The notes below the pieces were generated by a model. That model had not been told where the DNA came from and searched no databases. It saw only the letters and a program-made list of their open reading frames with translations. Positions 9,297 to 20,704 of a stretch of 64,000 nucleotides of DNA are shown in pieces; the stretch's first letter is position 1; every line of letters begins with the position of its first letter. Where the stretch lies: assembly GCA_947501685.1 (NCBI GenBank), contig CANMWQ010000002.1, positions 496,001 to 560,000 on the forward strand, read 5' to 3'. This DNA comes from an uncultured Litoreibacter sp. (lineage in GTDB: Bacteria; Pseudomonadota; Alphaproteobacteria; Rhodobacterales; Rhodobacteraceae). Made by a program: the position numbers and the translations under genes.

Positions 9297-9618
9297 GCGC
9301 CGACAACCTGCGCCGCGTCGCGTTCTTCAATTCCACCATCGGCGTAGTCCTGCGCTCGACCGGCATCTCCCGCCGTGACGAGGCCCATCCGAACCGCCGC
9401 GACGTGGCAAATTCCGTCGTCTCCCCATCCTCCGACGCCAGCAACATATCCAACGCCTCTTCCAGCTTGTCAGACACCGCTCCAAGCCCCTTGTCATCGG
9501 CAAAATTGGTCAGCGTGACCACCACGTCAAACAGGCGATCTCGCTCCTCTTTCGTGATTGGTTTTGTAGCGCCCCCCAGCGACGCAGGCGCAGGCAGGCT
9601 GTTGATCCGAATTTTCAT
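9289..9618 (-). CDS. Hypothetical protein, 109 aa
   Basis: Unrecognised small soluble protein. It opens with MKIRINSLPAPASLGG and has an acidic helical middle (TKEERDRLFDVVVTLTNFADDKGL...KLEEALDMLLAS) and a basic Arg-rich tail, with no signal peptide or membrane segment. The ATG at 9618 is preferred over one 15 codons upstream because GGAAAG sits at the right distance before it. It converges with and overlaps the exporter gene by 8 bp. Codon-position GC bias looks coding on this strand, but the lack of a known family keeps confidence moderate. Confidence 0.55.
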   Translation of the reverse strand: MKIRINSLPAPASLGGATKPITKEERDRLFDVVVTLTNFADDKGLGAVSDKLEEALDMLLASEDGETTEFATSRRFGWASSRREMPVERRTTPMVELKNATRRRLSALS

Positions 9619-12499
<2,881 letters not shown>

Positions 12500-12542
12500 C
12501 ACGACGACTCGTGCGTCGGATATGTCTTACGCATTGATATTG

Positions 12543-12564
12543 AAAGAAATTTTAAAATTTCTTT
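12543..12564. other. Perfect 22-bp AT-rich palindrome
   Basis: Each 11-nt half reads AAAGAAATTTT, and its exact complement follows without a spacer. It sits in a strikingly AT-rich 150-bp gap between gyrB and the flavoprotein gene, and is followed by a small CCGTT-ttt-AACGG hairpin (12568-12580). It could be a protein-binding site or part of a terminator, since an intrinsic terminator for gyrB is otherwise missing. Its mirror symmetry about A4/T4 also predicts intrinsic DNA curvature. Confidence 0.55.
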
Positions 12565-12652
12565 ACCCGTTTTTAACGGTTCGCATCATGATGTGTTTCG
12601 CTGATATCAGGATGTTTGGCAGGCATATTTTAAGCAGAAAGAAGCGGGGCGG

Positions 12653-13813
12653 ATGCGCGTTTTAGAGACGGAGGTTCTGATTGTCGGCGGCGGCCCTGCG
12701 GGGCTGTCTGTTTCCTCAGAGCTGCGCGGCGTCTCCTCCATTTTGGTGCATCAGGACCGCGAAATTGGCAAACCTGTGCGGACGTCGGGCGGCTCTTGGT
12801 TGGCGGACGTACAGCGGTTGGGCATCCCCGAGGATCTCTATCAGCGGGTCAACCGCATGGATGTGTTTTCCGACACGCGGGACTTGCAGGTGGACATCAC
12901 GGACGCGCCAGCGGTCGTTCTGGACATCACGCGGCTTTACCTTTGGCTGGCCTCGAACGCGACCTCCAAGATTTTCTGTGCCACCAAATTCCTGCGCACC
13001 GAAAAGGTGGAGGGCGGCTACCTCTCCACGCTGCGCACAGCGGGCCAAGGCGAATGGCAGGTCAAATCGCGCCAGATCGTGGATGCGTCGGGCTGGCATT
13101 GCATCGTGCTGGAAAGCCTCGGGCTGAACACCAAACCTGCCCGTGATGCGGTTGGGATCGAATATGAATACCCCGTCGAGGGCATCGACATGGACCGCGC
13201 CATCTTGTTCTTCGGCTCCTTCGCGCTGGCGGGCTATGGCTGGGCCTTTCCCACCAATTACGGCACGCTTCGGCTGGGGGTGGGCGTGATCCGCCCCGTC
13301 TCGGATGCGTCCCCGAAGGACATGATGAACAAGCTTCTGGCCTCGGGCGAATTGCAGCGCATGGGGCTGCCGCACCCCAAAGGCGAGCATGTCAACGCAG
13401 GCACGATCCCGTCGGTGGCCTATGAAAAGCAGCTGGTTTATGGCGACGTCATCCGCGTGGGCGACAGTGCGAATATGGCCACGCCCACGCTAGGCGAGGG
13501 GCTACGGATTTGTATTGAACAAGGGCGGTTTTTGGGCGGCGCGCTCAGTCAGAAAACGCCCGAAGCCCTACGCAAATGGGAGCGGGAGGCGAACGGCAAG
13601 CTTGGCCTGAACTATAAGATCGGCTTCTGGGTCAACCAAGCGGCGGCGCAATATACCACGCAAAACTGGGAGCGCTCGCTGGACCGCATGGCCAAACTAC
13701 CGGGGCCCGAATTGATGGCCTATTTCCGCAATGATTTCTCCACGGGGATGATCATCCGGAGGGTCAGTTTGCTGGTTTGGCGCAAGCTCAAGGACAAGCT
13801 GTTCAAAGCTTAG
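12653..13813 (+). CDS. Geranylgeranyl-reductase-like FAD-dependent oxidoreductase
   Basis: Flavoprotein of 386 residues in the geranylgeranyl reductase / PHBH-type group. An N-terminal dinucleotide-binding motif [17 protein letters not shown] lies at 8-24, and a second FAD motif [20 protein letters not shown] near residues 266-285 matches the family GDAA...P..GEGI pattern. These enzymes reduce isoprenoid chains or hydroxylate rings; no substrate can be assigned. Bacteriochlorophyll synthesis genes, the usual partner of bchP, are absent here, so I do not call it BchP. The start follows GGGGCGG. The last 11 bp overlap the convergent arsH. Confidence 0.75.
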   Translation: MRVLETEVLIVGGGPAGLSVSSELRGVSSILVHQDREIGKPVRTSGGSWLADVQRLGIPEDLYQRVNRMDVFSDTRDLQVDITDAPAVVLDITRLYLWLASNATSKIFCATKFLRTEKVEGGYLSTLRTAGQGEWQVKSRQIVDASGWHCIVLESLGLNTKPARDAVGIEYEYPVEGIDMDRAILFFGSFALAGYGWAFPTNYGTLRLGVGVIRPVSDASPKDMMNKLLASGELQRMGLPHPKGEHVNAGTIPSVAYEKQLVYGDVIRVGDSANMATPTLGEGLRICIEQGRFLGGALSQKTPEALRKWEREANGKLGLNYKIGFWVNQAAAQYTTQNWERSLDRMAKLPGPELMAYFRNDFSTGMIIRRVSLLVWRKLKDKLFKA

Positions 13814-14486
13814 GTTGGTTCACCCTTTTCGACAATTCCGCGGCACTCTCGACGCGCTCCGAATAGCGGTCGGTGAGCGTATCGCGCATGTCGCGGGTCA
13901 TCACGGTAAAGCGCATCAGCTCCTCCATCACGTCCACCATGCGGTTGTAATAGGGCGAGGCGCGCATGCGGCCCTTGGGGAATTCATCCCAGGCCTTGGG
14001 TGTCGAAAACTGGTTGGGGATCGTCAAAAGCCGCATCCAGCGGCCCAGGATGCGCAGCTGGTTGACCGTGTTGAACGATTGCGAGCCGCCATTGACCTGA
14101 CCCACCGCCAGCACCTTGCCTTGGGTCGGGCGCACGCCGCCCAGTGACAGCGGGATCCAGTCAATCTGCGCCTTCATGATGCCGGTCATCGCCCCGTGCC
14201 GTTCAGGGGAGACCCAGACCATCGCGTCACAGGCGGTGACCTTGTCGCGCAGCTCGGCCACCTTCGGGTCATCAGGGCCGCTAGCATCGGGGAGCGGCAG
14301 GCCGGCGGGGTCGAACGTCATCGTCTCTGCGCCAAACTTTTGCAGGATGCGGGCACATTCCTCAGAGGCCATCCGGGAATAGGAGGTCTCCCGCAGAGAG
14401 CCATAGAGCAGCAGGATTTTGGGCGGAGGGCCGTCAAACGGGATCGGCTCCAATTGCGCGCCGTCAATATTTGGCGTGTCGCTCAT
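13803..14486 (-). CDS. arsH: ArsH-type NADPH-dependent FMN reductase
   Basis: Flavodoxin-like protein of 227 residues. ArsH enzymes are NADPH:FMN oxidoreductases; some oxidise methylarsenite to methylarsenate and give resistance to organoarsenicals. The ArsH signatures are complete: [13 protein letters not shown] (FMN phosphate loop), [21 protein letters not shown] and [11 protein letters not shown]. No other ars gene (arsR, arsB, arsC, acr3) is nearby, so a general flavin-reductase role is possible. It starts in a 4-bp ATGA overlap with the trhO stop, so the two are co-transcribed. Confidence 0.9.
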   Translation of the reverse strand: MSDTPNIDGAQLEPIPFDGPPPKILLLYGSLRETSYSRMASEECARILQKFGAETMTFDPAGLPLPDASGPDDPKVAELRDKVTACDAMVWVSPERHGAMTGIMKAQIDWIPLSLGGVRPTQGKVLAVGQVNGGSQSFNTVNQLRILGRWMRLLTIPNQFSTPKAWDEFPKGRMRASPYYNRMVDVMEELMRFTVMTRDMRDTLTDRYSERVESAAELSKRVNQPKL

Positions 14487-15382
14487 CCCAGATGCGCCTC
14501 ACCACGTGCATGCGCCAGCACGATTTGTTTTTGCCGGTCGCGGAAGCGGGCTTTGTCGGCCTCAGACGTCTCGGAGATGCAGTGATGGCACGACACCCCG
14601 GCCTCGTATGTGTCGCGTTTCAAATCCTCAGGTTCCAGCGGGCGGCGGCAGGCAAAGCACAGCTTGTGGCGGCCTTCCTTCAATCCATGCCCGACAGAGA
14701 CCCGGCCGTCGAAAACAAAACATTCGCCATCCCATCTGGATTGGTCTGCGGGGATGCGCTCAAGGTATTTCAGAATGCCACCTTTGAGGTGAAACACCTC
14801 CTCCACGCCTTGGCCTAGCAGGTAATTGGTGGATTTCTCGCAGCGGATGCCGCCGGTGCAGAACATTGCGATTTTCTTGTTATGGAAGCGGGATTTATTG
14901 GCCTCCCACCACGCGGGAAATGCGCCGAAGCTTTTTGTTTGAGGGTCCACCGCACCGTGAAACGTGCCGATGGCGACCTCGTAATCATTGCGCGTGTCGA
15001 TCACGGCCACGTCGTCCTGAGCGATCAGCGCGTTCCAGTCTTCGGGCTCGACATAATGCCCGGTGCCTGCGGTCGGGTCCACGTCGGGCTGCCCCATCGT
15101 GACGATCTCGCGCTTGAGGCGCACTTTCATGCGGTTGAAAGGCGGCGCGCTGGCGGTGCTTTCTTTATGCTCGAGCGTGGCGCAACCCGGCAGGGCGCGC
15201 AGATGGGCCAAAAGCGCGTCGATGCCCGCGCGGCTGCCCGCAACGGTGCCGTTGACCCCCTCGGGCGCAATGAGCAGCGTGCCCTTGGTGTCATGCGCTT
15301 CGCACACCGCACGCAGGGCGGGGCGCAACCCGTCCGGGTCGTCAAAACGCGTGAAATGATAAAGGGCGGCTACGATATACAT
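14483..15382 (-). CDS. trhO: tRNA uridine(34) hydroxylase TrhO (YceA-type rhodanese)
   Basis: Oxygen-dependent hydroxylase that makes 5-hydroxyuridine at position 34 of tRNAs. The 299-aa protein has an N-terminal acylphosphatase-like domain ([30 protein letters not shown]) and a rhodanese domain with [12 protein letters not shown], holding Cys175 and Cys181 (both conserved in the family). A C-terminal cysteine segment follows (CFACRRPL...CHHC). An upstream in-frame start is possible, but the protein as called begins at the family position. It is the first gene of a trhO-arsH unit and is divergent from pncA. Confidence 0.92.
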   Translation of the reverse strand: MYIVAALYHFTRFDDPDGLRPALRAVCEAHDTKGTLLIAPEGVNGTVAGSRAGIDALLAHLRALPGCATLEHKESTASAPPFNRMKVRLKREIVTMGQPDVDPTAGTGHYVEPEDWNALIAQDDVAVIDTRNDYEVAIGTFHGAVDPQTKSFGAFPAWWEANKSRFHNKKIAMFCTGGIRCEKSTNYLLGQGVEEVFHLKGGILKYLERIPADQSRWDGECFVFDGRVSVGHGLKEGRHKLCFACRRPLEPEDLKRDTYEAGVSCHHCISETSEADKARFRDRQKQIVLAHARGEAHLG

Positions 15383-15487
15383 GGGGCTTGAGATACGGAT
15401 CATGGCACCCGCGATCAAGGGGCCGTGGTTGACCAAAGCGGCCGTGCGGCCTAGCAATTTAGGTTAGCATTCCTTGGGGGTAAGCAT

Positions 15488-16090
15488 ATGACGGCCAGCG
15501 ACGAGGCTCTCATCGTCATTGATGTGCAGAATGATTTCTGTCCCGGCGGCGCTTTGGCCGTGGGAGGCGGAGACGAGATCGTGCCGGGCATCAATGCGCT
15601 GATGGCGGAATTTGACACCATTGTGCTGACGCAAGATTGGCACCCGGCAGGGCATTCCTCCTTTGCCTCCAGCCATGAGGGCCGGGGTCCCTTCACCCAG
15701 ATCGACATGCCCTATGGCCCGCAAATGCTCTGGCCGGATCACTGCATCCAAGGCACGGATGGCGCGGCCTTTCACCCCAAGCTGGACCTGAGCCCTGCGC
15801 AAATGATCGTGCGCAAAGGGTTTCGGGCGGGGGTCGACAGCTACTCCGCCTTCTTTGAGAATGACCGGACCACGACCACCGGGCTGGTAGGCTATCTGCG
15901 CGCGCGCTCCGTGCAACGGCTGACCGTGGTGGGGTTGGCGTTGGATTACTGCGTGAATTTTTCTGCCGTGGACGCGGCCGGTTTGGGCTTTGACGTCACC
16001 GTGGATTACACCTTGTGCCGCGCGATTGCCGAAGACAGTTTGAAGGAGGCGGTTGCGGGGATGCAGGCAGCAGGTGTTGTGTTGGCGTGA
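15488..16090 (+). CDS. pncA: Nicotinamidase / pyrazinamidase
   Basis: Hydrolyses nicotinamide to nicotinate and ammonia, the first step of NAD salvage. The 200-aa protein shows the whole catalytic set: Asp12 (VIDVQNDF), Lys110, Cys155 (ALDYCVNFSA), and metal ligands Asp50, His52 (TQDWHPAGH) and His85 (WPDHC). A GGGGGTAAG ribosome site precedes the ATG. The product feeds PncB, encoded 2.4 kb downstream. The stop codon overlaps the GTG start of the sigma factor gene (GTGA), so the sigma module is translationally coupled to pncA. Confidence 0.96.
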   Translation: MTASDEALIVIDVQNDFCPGGALAVGGGDEIVPGINALMAEFDTIVLTQDWHPAGHSSFASSHEGRGPFTQIDMPYGPQMLWPDHCIQGTDGAAFHPKLDLSPAQMIVRKGFRAGVDSYSAFFENDRTTTTGLVGYLRARSVQRLTVVGLALDYCVNFSAVDAAGLGFDVTVDYTLCRAIAEDSLKEAVAGMQAAGVVLA

Positions 16091-16650
16091 CCAAAGACCC
16101 CGACAGCGCCGCGCTTCTTCGCCTTGCAGGACAGGGCGATCGGGCGGCTTTGTCGGCGCTTTATCAACGATACGAGCGGCCCGTTTACAGATTTATTCTG
16201 TCCAAATTGAACGATCCGCATGAAGCCGCCGACATACTTCAAGACGTGTTTATGGATGTCTGGCGCTCTGCCAGCCGTTTTGAAGGAAGATCGAAAGTGC
16301 AAACTTGGATATTTGGCATTGCGTGGCGCAAGACCATCGACGCCCATCGCAAACGCGGGCGGATGGCCACAACCGGCGACGAGATGCCCGACATTGAGGA
16401 CGACAACGTCAACACCGAGGCCTGCGTGCTGGCCGGCCAAGAGGCAGCACACGTGCACTATTGCTTAGGTGAACTCAGCGAGGACCACCGCACCGCGGTG
16501 CGCTTGGCCTTCCTTGAAGATATGAGCTACCGCGCAATCGCCGAAATTTTGGAGGCCGCCGAAGGCACCATCAAAACCCGCGTGTTCCACGCCAAAAAGC
16601 TGCTGCTGCGCTGTTTGCAGGGCCGGGTTCAGCGGGGGGCAGGCGCATGA
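16087..16650 (+). CDS. ECF-type RNA polymerase sigma factor
   Basis: Extracytoplasmic-function sigma factor of 187 residues. Region 2 spans about 28-92 (ALYQRYERPVYRFILSKL, ADILQDVFMDVW, TWIFGIAWRKTIDAHRK) and region 4 about 125-175, ending in a helix-turn-helix (MSYRAIAEILEAAEGTIKTRVFHAKKLL). The GTG at 16087 overlaps the pncA stop; upstream in-frame codons belong to pncA in another frame. It overlaps the next gene by 4 bp. The partner gene encodes a one-TM protein fitting an anti-sigma factor. The target promoters are unknown and I see no -35 AAC-type autoregulatory site, since the gene lies inside an operon. Confidence 0.93.
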   Translation: MTKDPDSAALLRLAGQGDRAALSALYQRYERPVYRFILSKLNDPHEAADILQDVFMDVWRSASRFEGRSKVQTWIFGIAWRKTIDAHRKRGRMATTGDEMPDIEDDNVNTEACVLAGQEAAHVHYCLGELSEDHRTAVRLAFLEDMSYRAIAEILEAAEGTIKTRVFHAKKLLLRCLQGRVQRGAGA

Positions 16651-17240
16651 CCGACCAAGACCGCCGCGAGATCGAGGAATTGCTGCCATTTCTGGCCAAT
16701 GGCACGCTGGAGGGCGCAGAGAAAACCCGCGTCGAGCAGGCAGTTGCCGCCGACGCCAATCTGGCCGGTGAGCTGGCCGCGCTGATCGCCATCCGCGCCA
16801 CGATGCAGGCCGAGGAAGACACACAAAGCCCCGGTGAACTTGGCCATGCCCGCCTGATGCGCGCGCTGGATAAAGAGGCCTCCGCCCCCATAAAAGGTGC
16901 GGCCCCCAAACACAGCAGGCCGATCTTCTGGCAAATCGCGGCAGGCCTGCTCTGTGCGGCCTTGCTGGGGCAAGCGGTTTGGAATGCGGGCCCGGATGAC
17001 GGCGACTACACATTGGCCAGCGGCGGCGAAGCGCCCCTGACCGTCACCTTCGCCCCCGACGCGACAGAGGGGCAAATCCGCGCCATTCTGTTGGAGGCAG
17101 GCGTTGAAATTGTCGGCGGGCCGTCGGCCTTGGGCCTCTATGAATTATCACCGTTAGAGGATGTGGAGCTAGACGACGCCACAGCGATCCTCGAGGAATA
17201 CCAAGAGATTTTGGAGAGTATTGAGCGCGCAGAGGAGTGA
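16647..17240 (+). CDS. Probable anti-sigma factor (single-pass, periplasmic domain)
   Basis: A 197-aa protein overlapping the ECF gene by 4 bp. The N-terminal 90 residues are cytoplasmic and helical (IEELLPFLANGTLEGAEKTRVEQAV), as in proteobacterial anti-sigma domains, but lack the zinc-binding HxxxCxxC motif. A transmembrane helix lies at about 93-112. The periplasmic part (130-168) reads LTVTFAPDATEGQIRAILLEAG... and recalls an inhibitor_I9 / fervidolysin-type prodomain with a beta-alpha-beta pattern. The downstream subtilase has a similar stretch before its catalytic domain. I infer that this periplasmic domain binds the co-encoded protease. The anti-sigma role itself is inferred from position and topology. 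Confidence 0.75.
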   Translation: MTDQDRREIEELLPFLANGTLEGAEKTRVEQAVAADANLAGELAALIAIRATMQAEEDTQSPGELGHARLMRALDKEASAPIKGAAPKHSRPIFWQIAAGLLCAALLGQAVWNAGPDDGDYTLASGGEAPLTVTFAPDATEGQIRAILLEAGVEIVGGPSALGLYELSPLEDVELDDATAILEEYQEILESIERAEE

Positions 17241-17245
17241 TAAAG

Positions 17246-18433
17246 ATGACTATTATTAGGACGCTTTCTCAGGTGCTATTTTGCACCGCACTCTGGGCCG
17301 TTATTTTTAGCGCCCCCGTACAGGCCCAGCAGCAGCAACAGCAGCAGGGCGAAACCGAAACAACTGGGCTGCAAGCCATCCCGCGCAGTGAAATACAGCA
17401 AACCCGGCGCGGGCGGCTGGAATATATCGTCTCCGTGCCCCCTCGTAGCGTCACAGCTGTGCGCCAAGCGTTGGAAACAAACGGCGCAACCCTGATCAGA
17501 CAACGCCCTCTGCGCGCATTGAACCGCGTCCTTTTGACCTATGATTTCAACAACATCCTGCGGCTGCCGCAAGCGCGCGGGCTGATCCCGCGCATTCCTG
17601 TCGATGCCCATGCGCTCTACCGCTATGCAGGCCAGCCACGCCTTTACGCCGCCGCCTTGATCGGCGACGCAAGCGCTGGCGGGTGCCGGGTGCCCGCGCG
17701 CCAGAAGATCGGGCTGATCGACGGGCCAGTCAACCGCAACCACCCGTCTTTGGCCCGCGCGCGGATCACCATGTTCAGCGCCTATGTCACCGGCGACAGG
17801 CCCACGGGCGCAAGCCACGGCACCTCCGTCGCGGGGCTGCTTGTGGGCGAGGACGGCTCCGGCGCGCTGTCCGGGTTTGCGCCGGGGGCCACGCTTTACG
17901 CCTCCAGCGCGTTTGCCAAAGCCAAGGGCGGGGACGCGGCCAATGTCGACCGGATCGGCGGGTCTTTGGATTGGCTTGTCGGGCAGGGTGTGCGGCTGGT
18001 CAACATGTCCTTCGCGGGTCCGCAAAATCAGGTGCTCAGCGATCTGCTCAGTGCCGCTGCCGAGCGTGGCACGGTGATGATCGCGGCGGCGGGCAACCGG
18101 CAACGAGGGCAGCTCGATTGGCCTGCGGCGTCAAAAAACACCATTTCCGTGACCGCCGTGGACGCGTCCGGCCGTGCATGGCGGAGGGCAAATAAAGGCG
18201 CGGAATTTGCAGCCCCCGGCGTTGATCTTTTTGTGGCGGAGGGTCGCGCGGGCTCCGGCTATGCGTCCGGGACGTCGTTCGCGGCCCCGATTGTCACAGC
18301 ACTTGCCGCACGGCGCGGCGGCGGGTCGGCCAATGCAGTACGCGCAAATCTGAAGGCCCGCGCGCAGGATCTGGGCCGCGCCGGGTTTGATCCCACATTC
18401 GGTTGGGGATTGGTGCGCGCGGGCGGTTGCTAG
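17246..18433 (+). CDS. Secreted subtilisin-like serine protease (S8)
   Basis: A 395-aa exported protease. A signal peptide (hydrophobic to about residue 24, ending SAPVQA) is followed by a run of seven glutamines, a prodomain-like stretch at ~57-101, and the S8 catalytic domain with Asp159 (IGLIDGPVN), His191 ([10 protein letters not shown]), oxyanion Asn284 (AAAGN) and Ser344 (GTSFAAP). The triad is complete, so it should be active. The ATG at 17246 is preferred because GAGGAG lies 8 nt upstream; the in-frame GTG at 17237 has no space for a ribosome site. It is the third gene of the sigma / anti-sigma / protease unit. A periplasmic role in signalling or envelope quality control is plausible. 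Confidence 0.9.
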   Translation: MTIIRTLSQVLFCTALWAVIFSAPVQAQQQQQQQGETETTGLQAIPRSEIQQTRRGRLEYIVSVPPRSVTAVRQALETNGATLIRQRPLRALNRVLLTYDFNNILRLPQARGLIPRIPVDAHALYRYAGQPRLYAAALIGDASAGGCRVPARQKIGLIDGPVNRNHPSLARARITMFSAYVTGDRPTGASHGTSVAGLLVGEDGSGALSGFAPGATLYASSAFAKAKGGDAANVDRIGGSLDWLVGQGVRLVNMSFAGPQNQVLSDLLSAAAERGTVMIAAAGNRQRGQLDWPAASKNTISVTAVDASGRAWRRANKGAEFAAPGVDLFVAEGRAGSGYASGTSFAAPIVTALAARRGGGSANAVRANLKARAQDLGRAGFDPTFGWGLVRAGGC

Positions 18434-18494
18434 TGCCGTCTGGACATGGGGCCAGCCATGCGCTCTAACCCTTTGCGGAATGAGGGAGGCCTGC

Positions 18495-19787
18495 ATGGTC
18501 GATATTGCGTCGCGCGTTTACAATCACAAATGGAAGATCGATCCGATCGTGCGGTCGCTGATCGACACCGATTTCTACAAGCTGCTGATGTGCCAGTCGG
18601 TGTTTCGAAACAAGCCGGAAACCAACGTCACCTTTTCGCTGATCAACCGCACCAAATCCATCCGGCTGGCCGACATCGTCGACGAGGGCGAGCTGCGCGA
18701 ACAGTTGGACCATGTGCGCTCTTTGTCACTGTCGCGTGGCGAAAGCACGTTCCTGCGCGGCAACATGTTCTACGGCAAACGCCAGATGTTCCGGTCTGAT
18801 TTTATGGAATGGTTCGAGGGCTTCCGCATGCCCGACTACCATCTCGAAAAGCGCGACGGCCAATATGAGCTGACTTTTGAGGGCAAATGGCCAGAGGTGA
18901 TGCTCTGGGAAATTCCGGCGCTTGCGATCTTGATGGAGCTGCGTTCTCGCGCCGTTCTCAAGGGGATGGGGCGGTTCGAGCTACAGGTGCTCTACGCCCG
19001 CGCGATGACCAAGCTTTGGGAAAAAGTTGAGGCCTTGCAGCCGGTGGATGGCCTGCGACTGGCTGATTTCGGCACCCGGCGGCGACACAGTTTCATGTGG
19101 CAGGATTGGTGCGTTCAAGCCATGCAAGAGGGGCTGGGCGACAAATTTGTCGGCACTTCAAACTGCCTGATCGCGATGCGCCGCGAGGTGGAGGCCATCG
19201 GCACCAACGCGCATGAATTGCCGATGGTCTATTCCGCCCTGGCCAAGGATGACGCGGCGCTGAAACGCGCGCCCTACGACGTTCTGGCTGACTGGCACGA
19301 AGAGCATGACGGCAACCTGCGCATCATCCTGCCCGACACTTATGGCACCGAAGGCTTCCTGCGCGACGCCCCCGACTGGCTGGCCAAATGGACCGGCATC
19401 CGCATCGACAGCGGCGACCCCGCCACCGGGGCCGAAACCGCGATCCGCTGGTGGAAAGAGCGCGGCGAGGACCCGCTGGAAAAGCTGGTTATCTTCTCAG
19501 ACGGTTTGGACGTGGACAAGATCATCGAGCTGCAAAAGCAGTTCATGGGCCGGGTCCGGGTGTCGTTCGGTTGGGGCACCATGTTGACCAACGACTTCCG
19601 CGGGCTGGTGCCAAATGACTCGCTGAAGGCGTTTTCGCTGGTGTGCAAAGCGGTCGAAGCGAATGGCAGCCCGACAGTGAAACTGTCCGACAATCCGCGC
19701 AAAGCCATGGGCCCGGAGGCCGAGCTGGACCGCTACCGCCGCGTCTTCGGCGTAGGCGCGCAGGACGCGCAAGAGGTTGTGGTCTAG
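18495..19787 (+). CDS. pncB: Nicotinate phosphoribosyltransferase
   Basis: Converts nicotinate and PRPP, with ATP, to nicotinate mononucleotide in the Preiss-Handler branch of NAD salvage. The product has 430 residues. The opening [30 protein letters not shown] is family-typical, and the active-site His-containing region [16 protein letters not shown] and IRIDSGDP (phosphoribosyl binding) are visible. The ATG at 18495 follows GGGAGG. It acts on the product of PncA; the sigma-protease module sits between the two genes. The last 4 bp overlap the convergent kinase gene. Confidence 0.96.
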   Translation: MVDIASRVYNHKWKIDPIVRSLIDTDFYKLLMCQSVFRNKPETNVTFSLINRTKSIRLADIVDEGELREQLDHVRSLSLSRGESTFLRGNMFYGKRQMFRSDFMEWFEGFRMPDYHLEKRDGQYELTFEGKWPEVMLWEIPALAILMELRSRAVLKGMGRFELQVLYARAMTKLWEKVEALQPVDGLRLADFGTRRRHSFMWQDWCVQAMQEGLGDKFVGTSNCLIAMRREVEAIGTNAHELPMVYSALAKDDAALKRAPYDVLADWHEEHDGNLRIILPDTYGTEGFLRDAPDWLAKWTGIRIDSGDPATGAETAIRWWKERGEDPLEKLVIFSDGLDVDKIIELQKQFMGRVRVSFGWGTMLTNDFRGLVPNDSLKAFSLVCKAVEANGSPTVKLSDNPRKAMGPEAELDRYRRVFGVGAQDAQEVVV

Positions 19788-20704
19788 GCCACCCGGTAGC
19801 TGTCGATGCAGCGCAGCATCCGCTCTGCATAAAATCTCTGACGCGGATCGTCAGGGGCCGCGCGCAACATGATCCACCCTGCCGAGGCCATCGCCCGCAG
19901 CATCATGAAAAGCGGCATCAGCCCGTGCCCCTCCCCATAGCCGTCACAGAGCGCGGCGCTCAGCTCCGCCAATTGCGGATGCTCCGCATGCTGGATCAGC
20001 GCGGTGCCCAGATCGAACAAATGATAGCCAAACCCGCTATCGTCAAAGTCGATGACATAAAGCCCCTGCGCGTCGTGCAACACATTCTCCTGTAGCATGT
20101 CGGCGTGGATGAGACCCTCTCGCAAGTCTTTGTTTCTAAACAATTGCTGCGCAGCATTCTTCCGAGCGTCCTGCACTATGCTGCGCTCACCCTCGGTCAG
20201 GGACCGGTTCAGCCAAAAGCGGCCCCAATGCGGGGTGTCGCCCAGCAACCCGTCCAGATCCCACCGCGGCCGCACCAGCGCCGTGGTGTCCAGCGCGCCC
20301 GTTAAATCATGCATCCGGCGGATCAATTGCCCCAGCGCATGCATCTGCCCCAGATGCTGATCAAACGTCCCGGCGAACGGCACACCGTTCTCGCCAATCG
20401 GGGCCGCGTCGATCCAACTGACCACGGAGGCGCATTGCCCCGACGCCAAACGATGCACCAATGCGCCCTCTTGCGTGGGCACGGGGCGCGGGCAGGGGAA
20501 GCCTTGATCGGCCAGCGCGGCGGTCCAGATCAGCTCTGACCGGATCGCCTCTTGGGATTGGTAGCCCATGCGGTGCAGCCGCAGCGCTACGCGCGCGCCC
20601 GTCTGCAAAACGGCCTCATAGACGGCGTTCTCGCGCTCATTGATCAGACGCGGCGTGGCCAAGAGCCCACCCCAAGCGCGGCCCGCCTCCTCGACATTAC
20701 TCAA
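19784..20704 (-). CDS. Aminoglycoside-phosphotransferase-like small-molecule kinase
   Basis: APH/choline-kinase fold protein of 306 residues. The catalytic loop [14 protein letters not shown] contains the Brenner-type H-x-D-x4-N motif, and the metal-binding [17 protein letters not shown] follows it. No resistance gene context is present. Its start overlaps the stop of a class-III aminotransferase gene by 8 bp. In animals and some bacteria an APH-fold kinase works with an AGXT2L-type ammoniophospholyase on hydroxylysine; the pairing here suggests phosphorylation of an amino alcohol or hydroxy-amino acid. A homoserine or choline kinase is an alternative. The substrate is inference from context. 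Confidence 0.8.
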   Translation of the reverse strand: MSNVEEAGRAWGGLLATPRLINERENAVYEAVLQTGARVALRLHRMGYQSQEAIRSELIWTAALADQGFPCPRPVPTQEGALVHRLASGQCASVVSWIDAAPIGENGVPFAGTFDQHLGQMHALGQLIRRMHDLTGALDTTALVRPRWDLDGLLGDTPHWGRFWLNRSLTEGERSIVQDARKNAAQQLFRNKDLREGLIHADMLQENVLHDAQGLYVIDFDDSGFGYHLFDLGTALIQHAEHPQLAELSAALCDGYGEGHGLMPLFMMLRAMASAGWIMLRAAPDDPRQRFYAERMLRCIDSYRVA

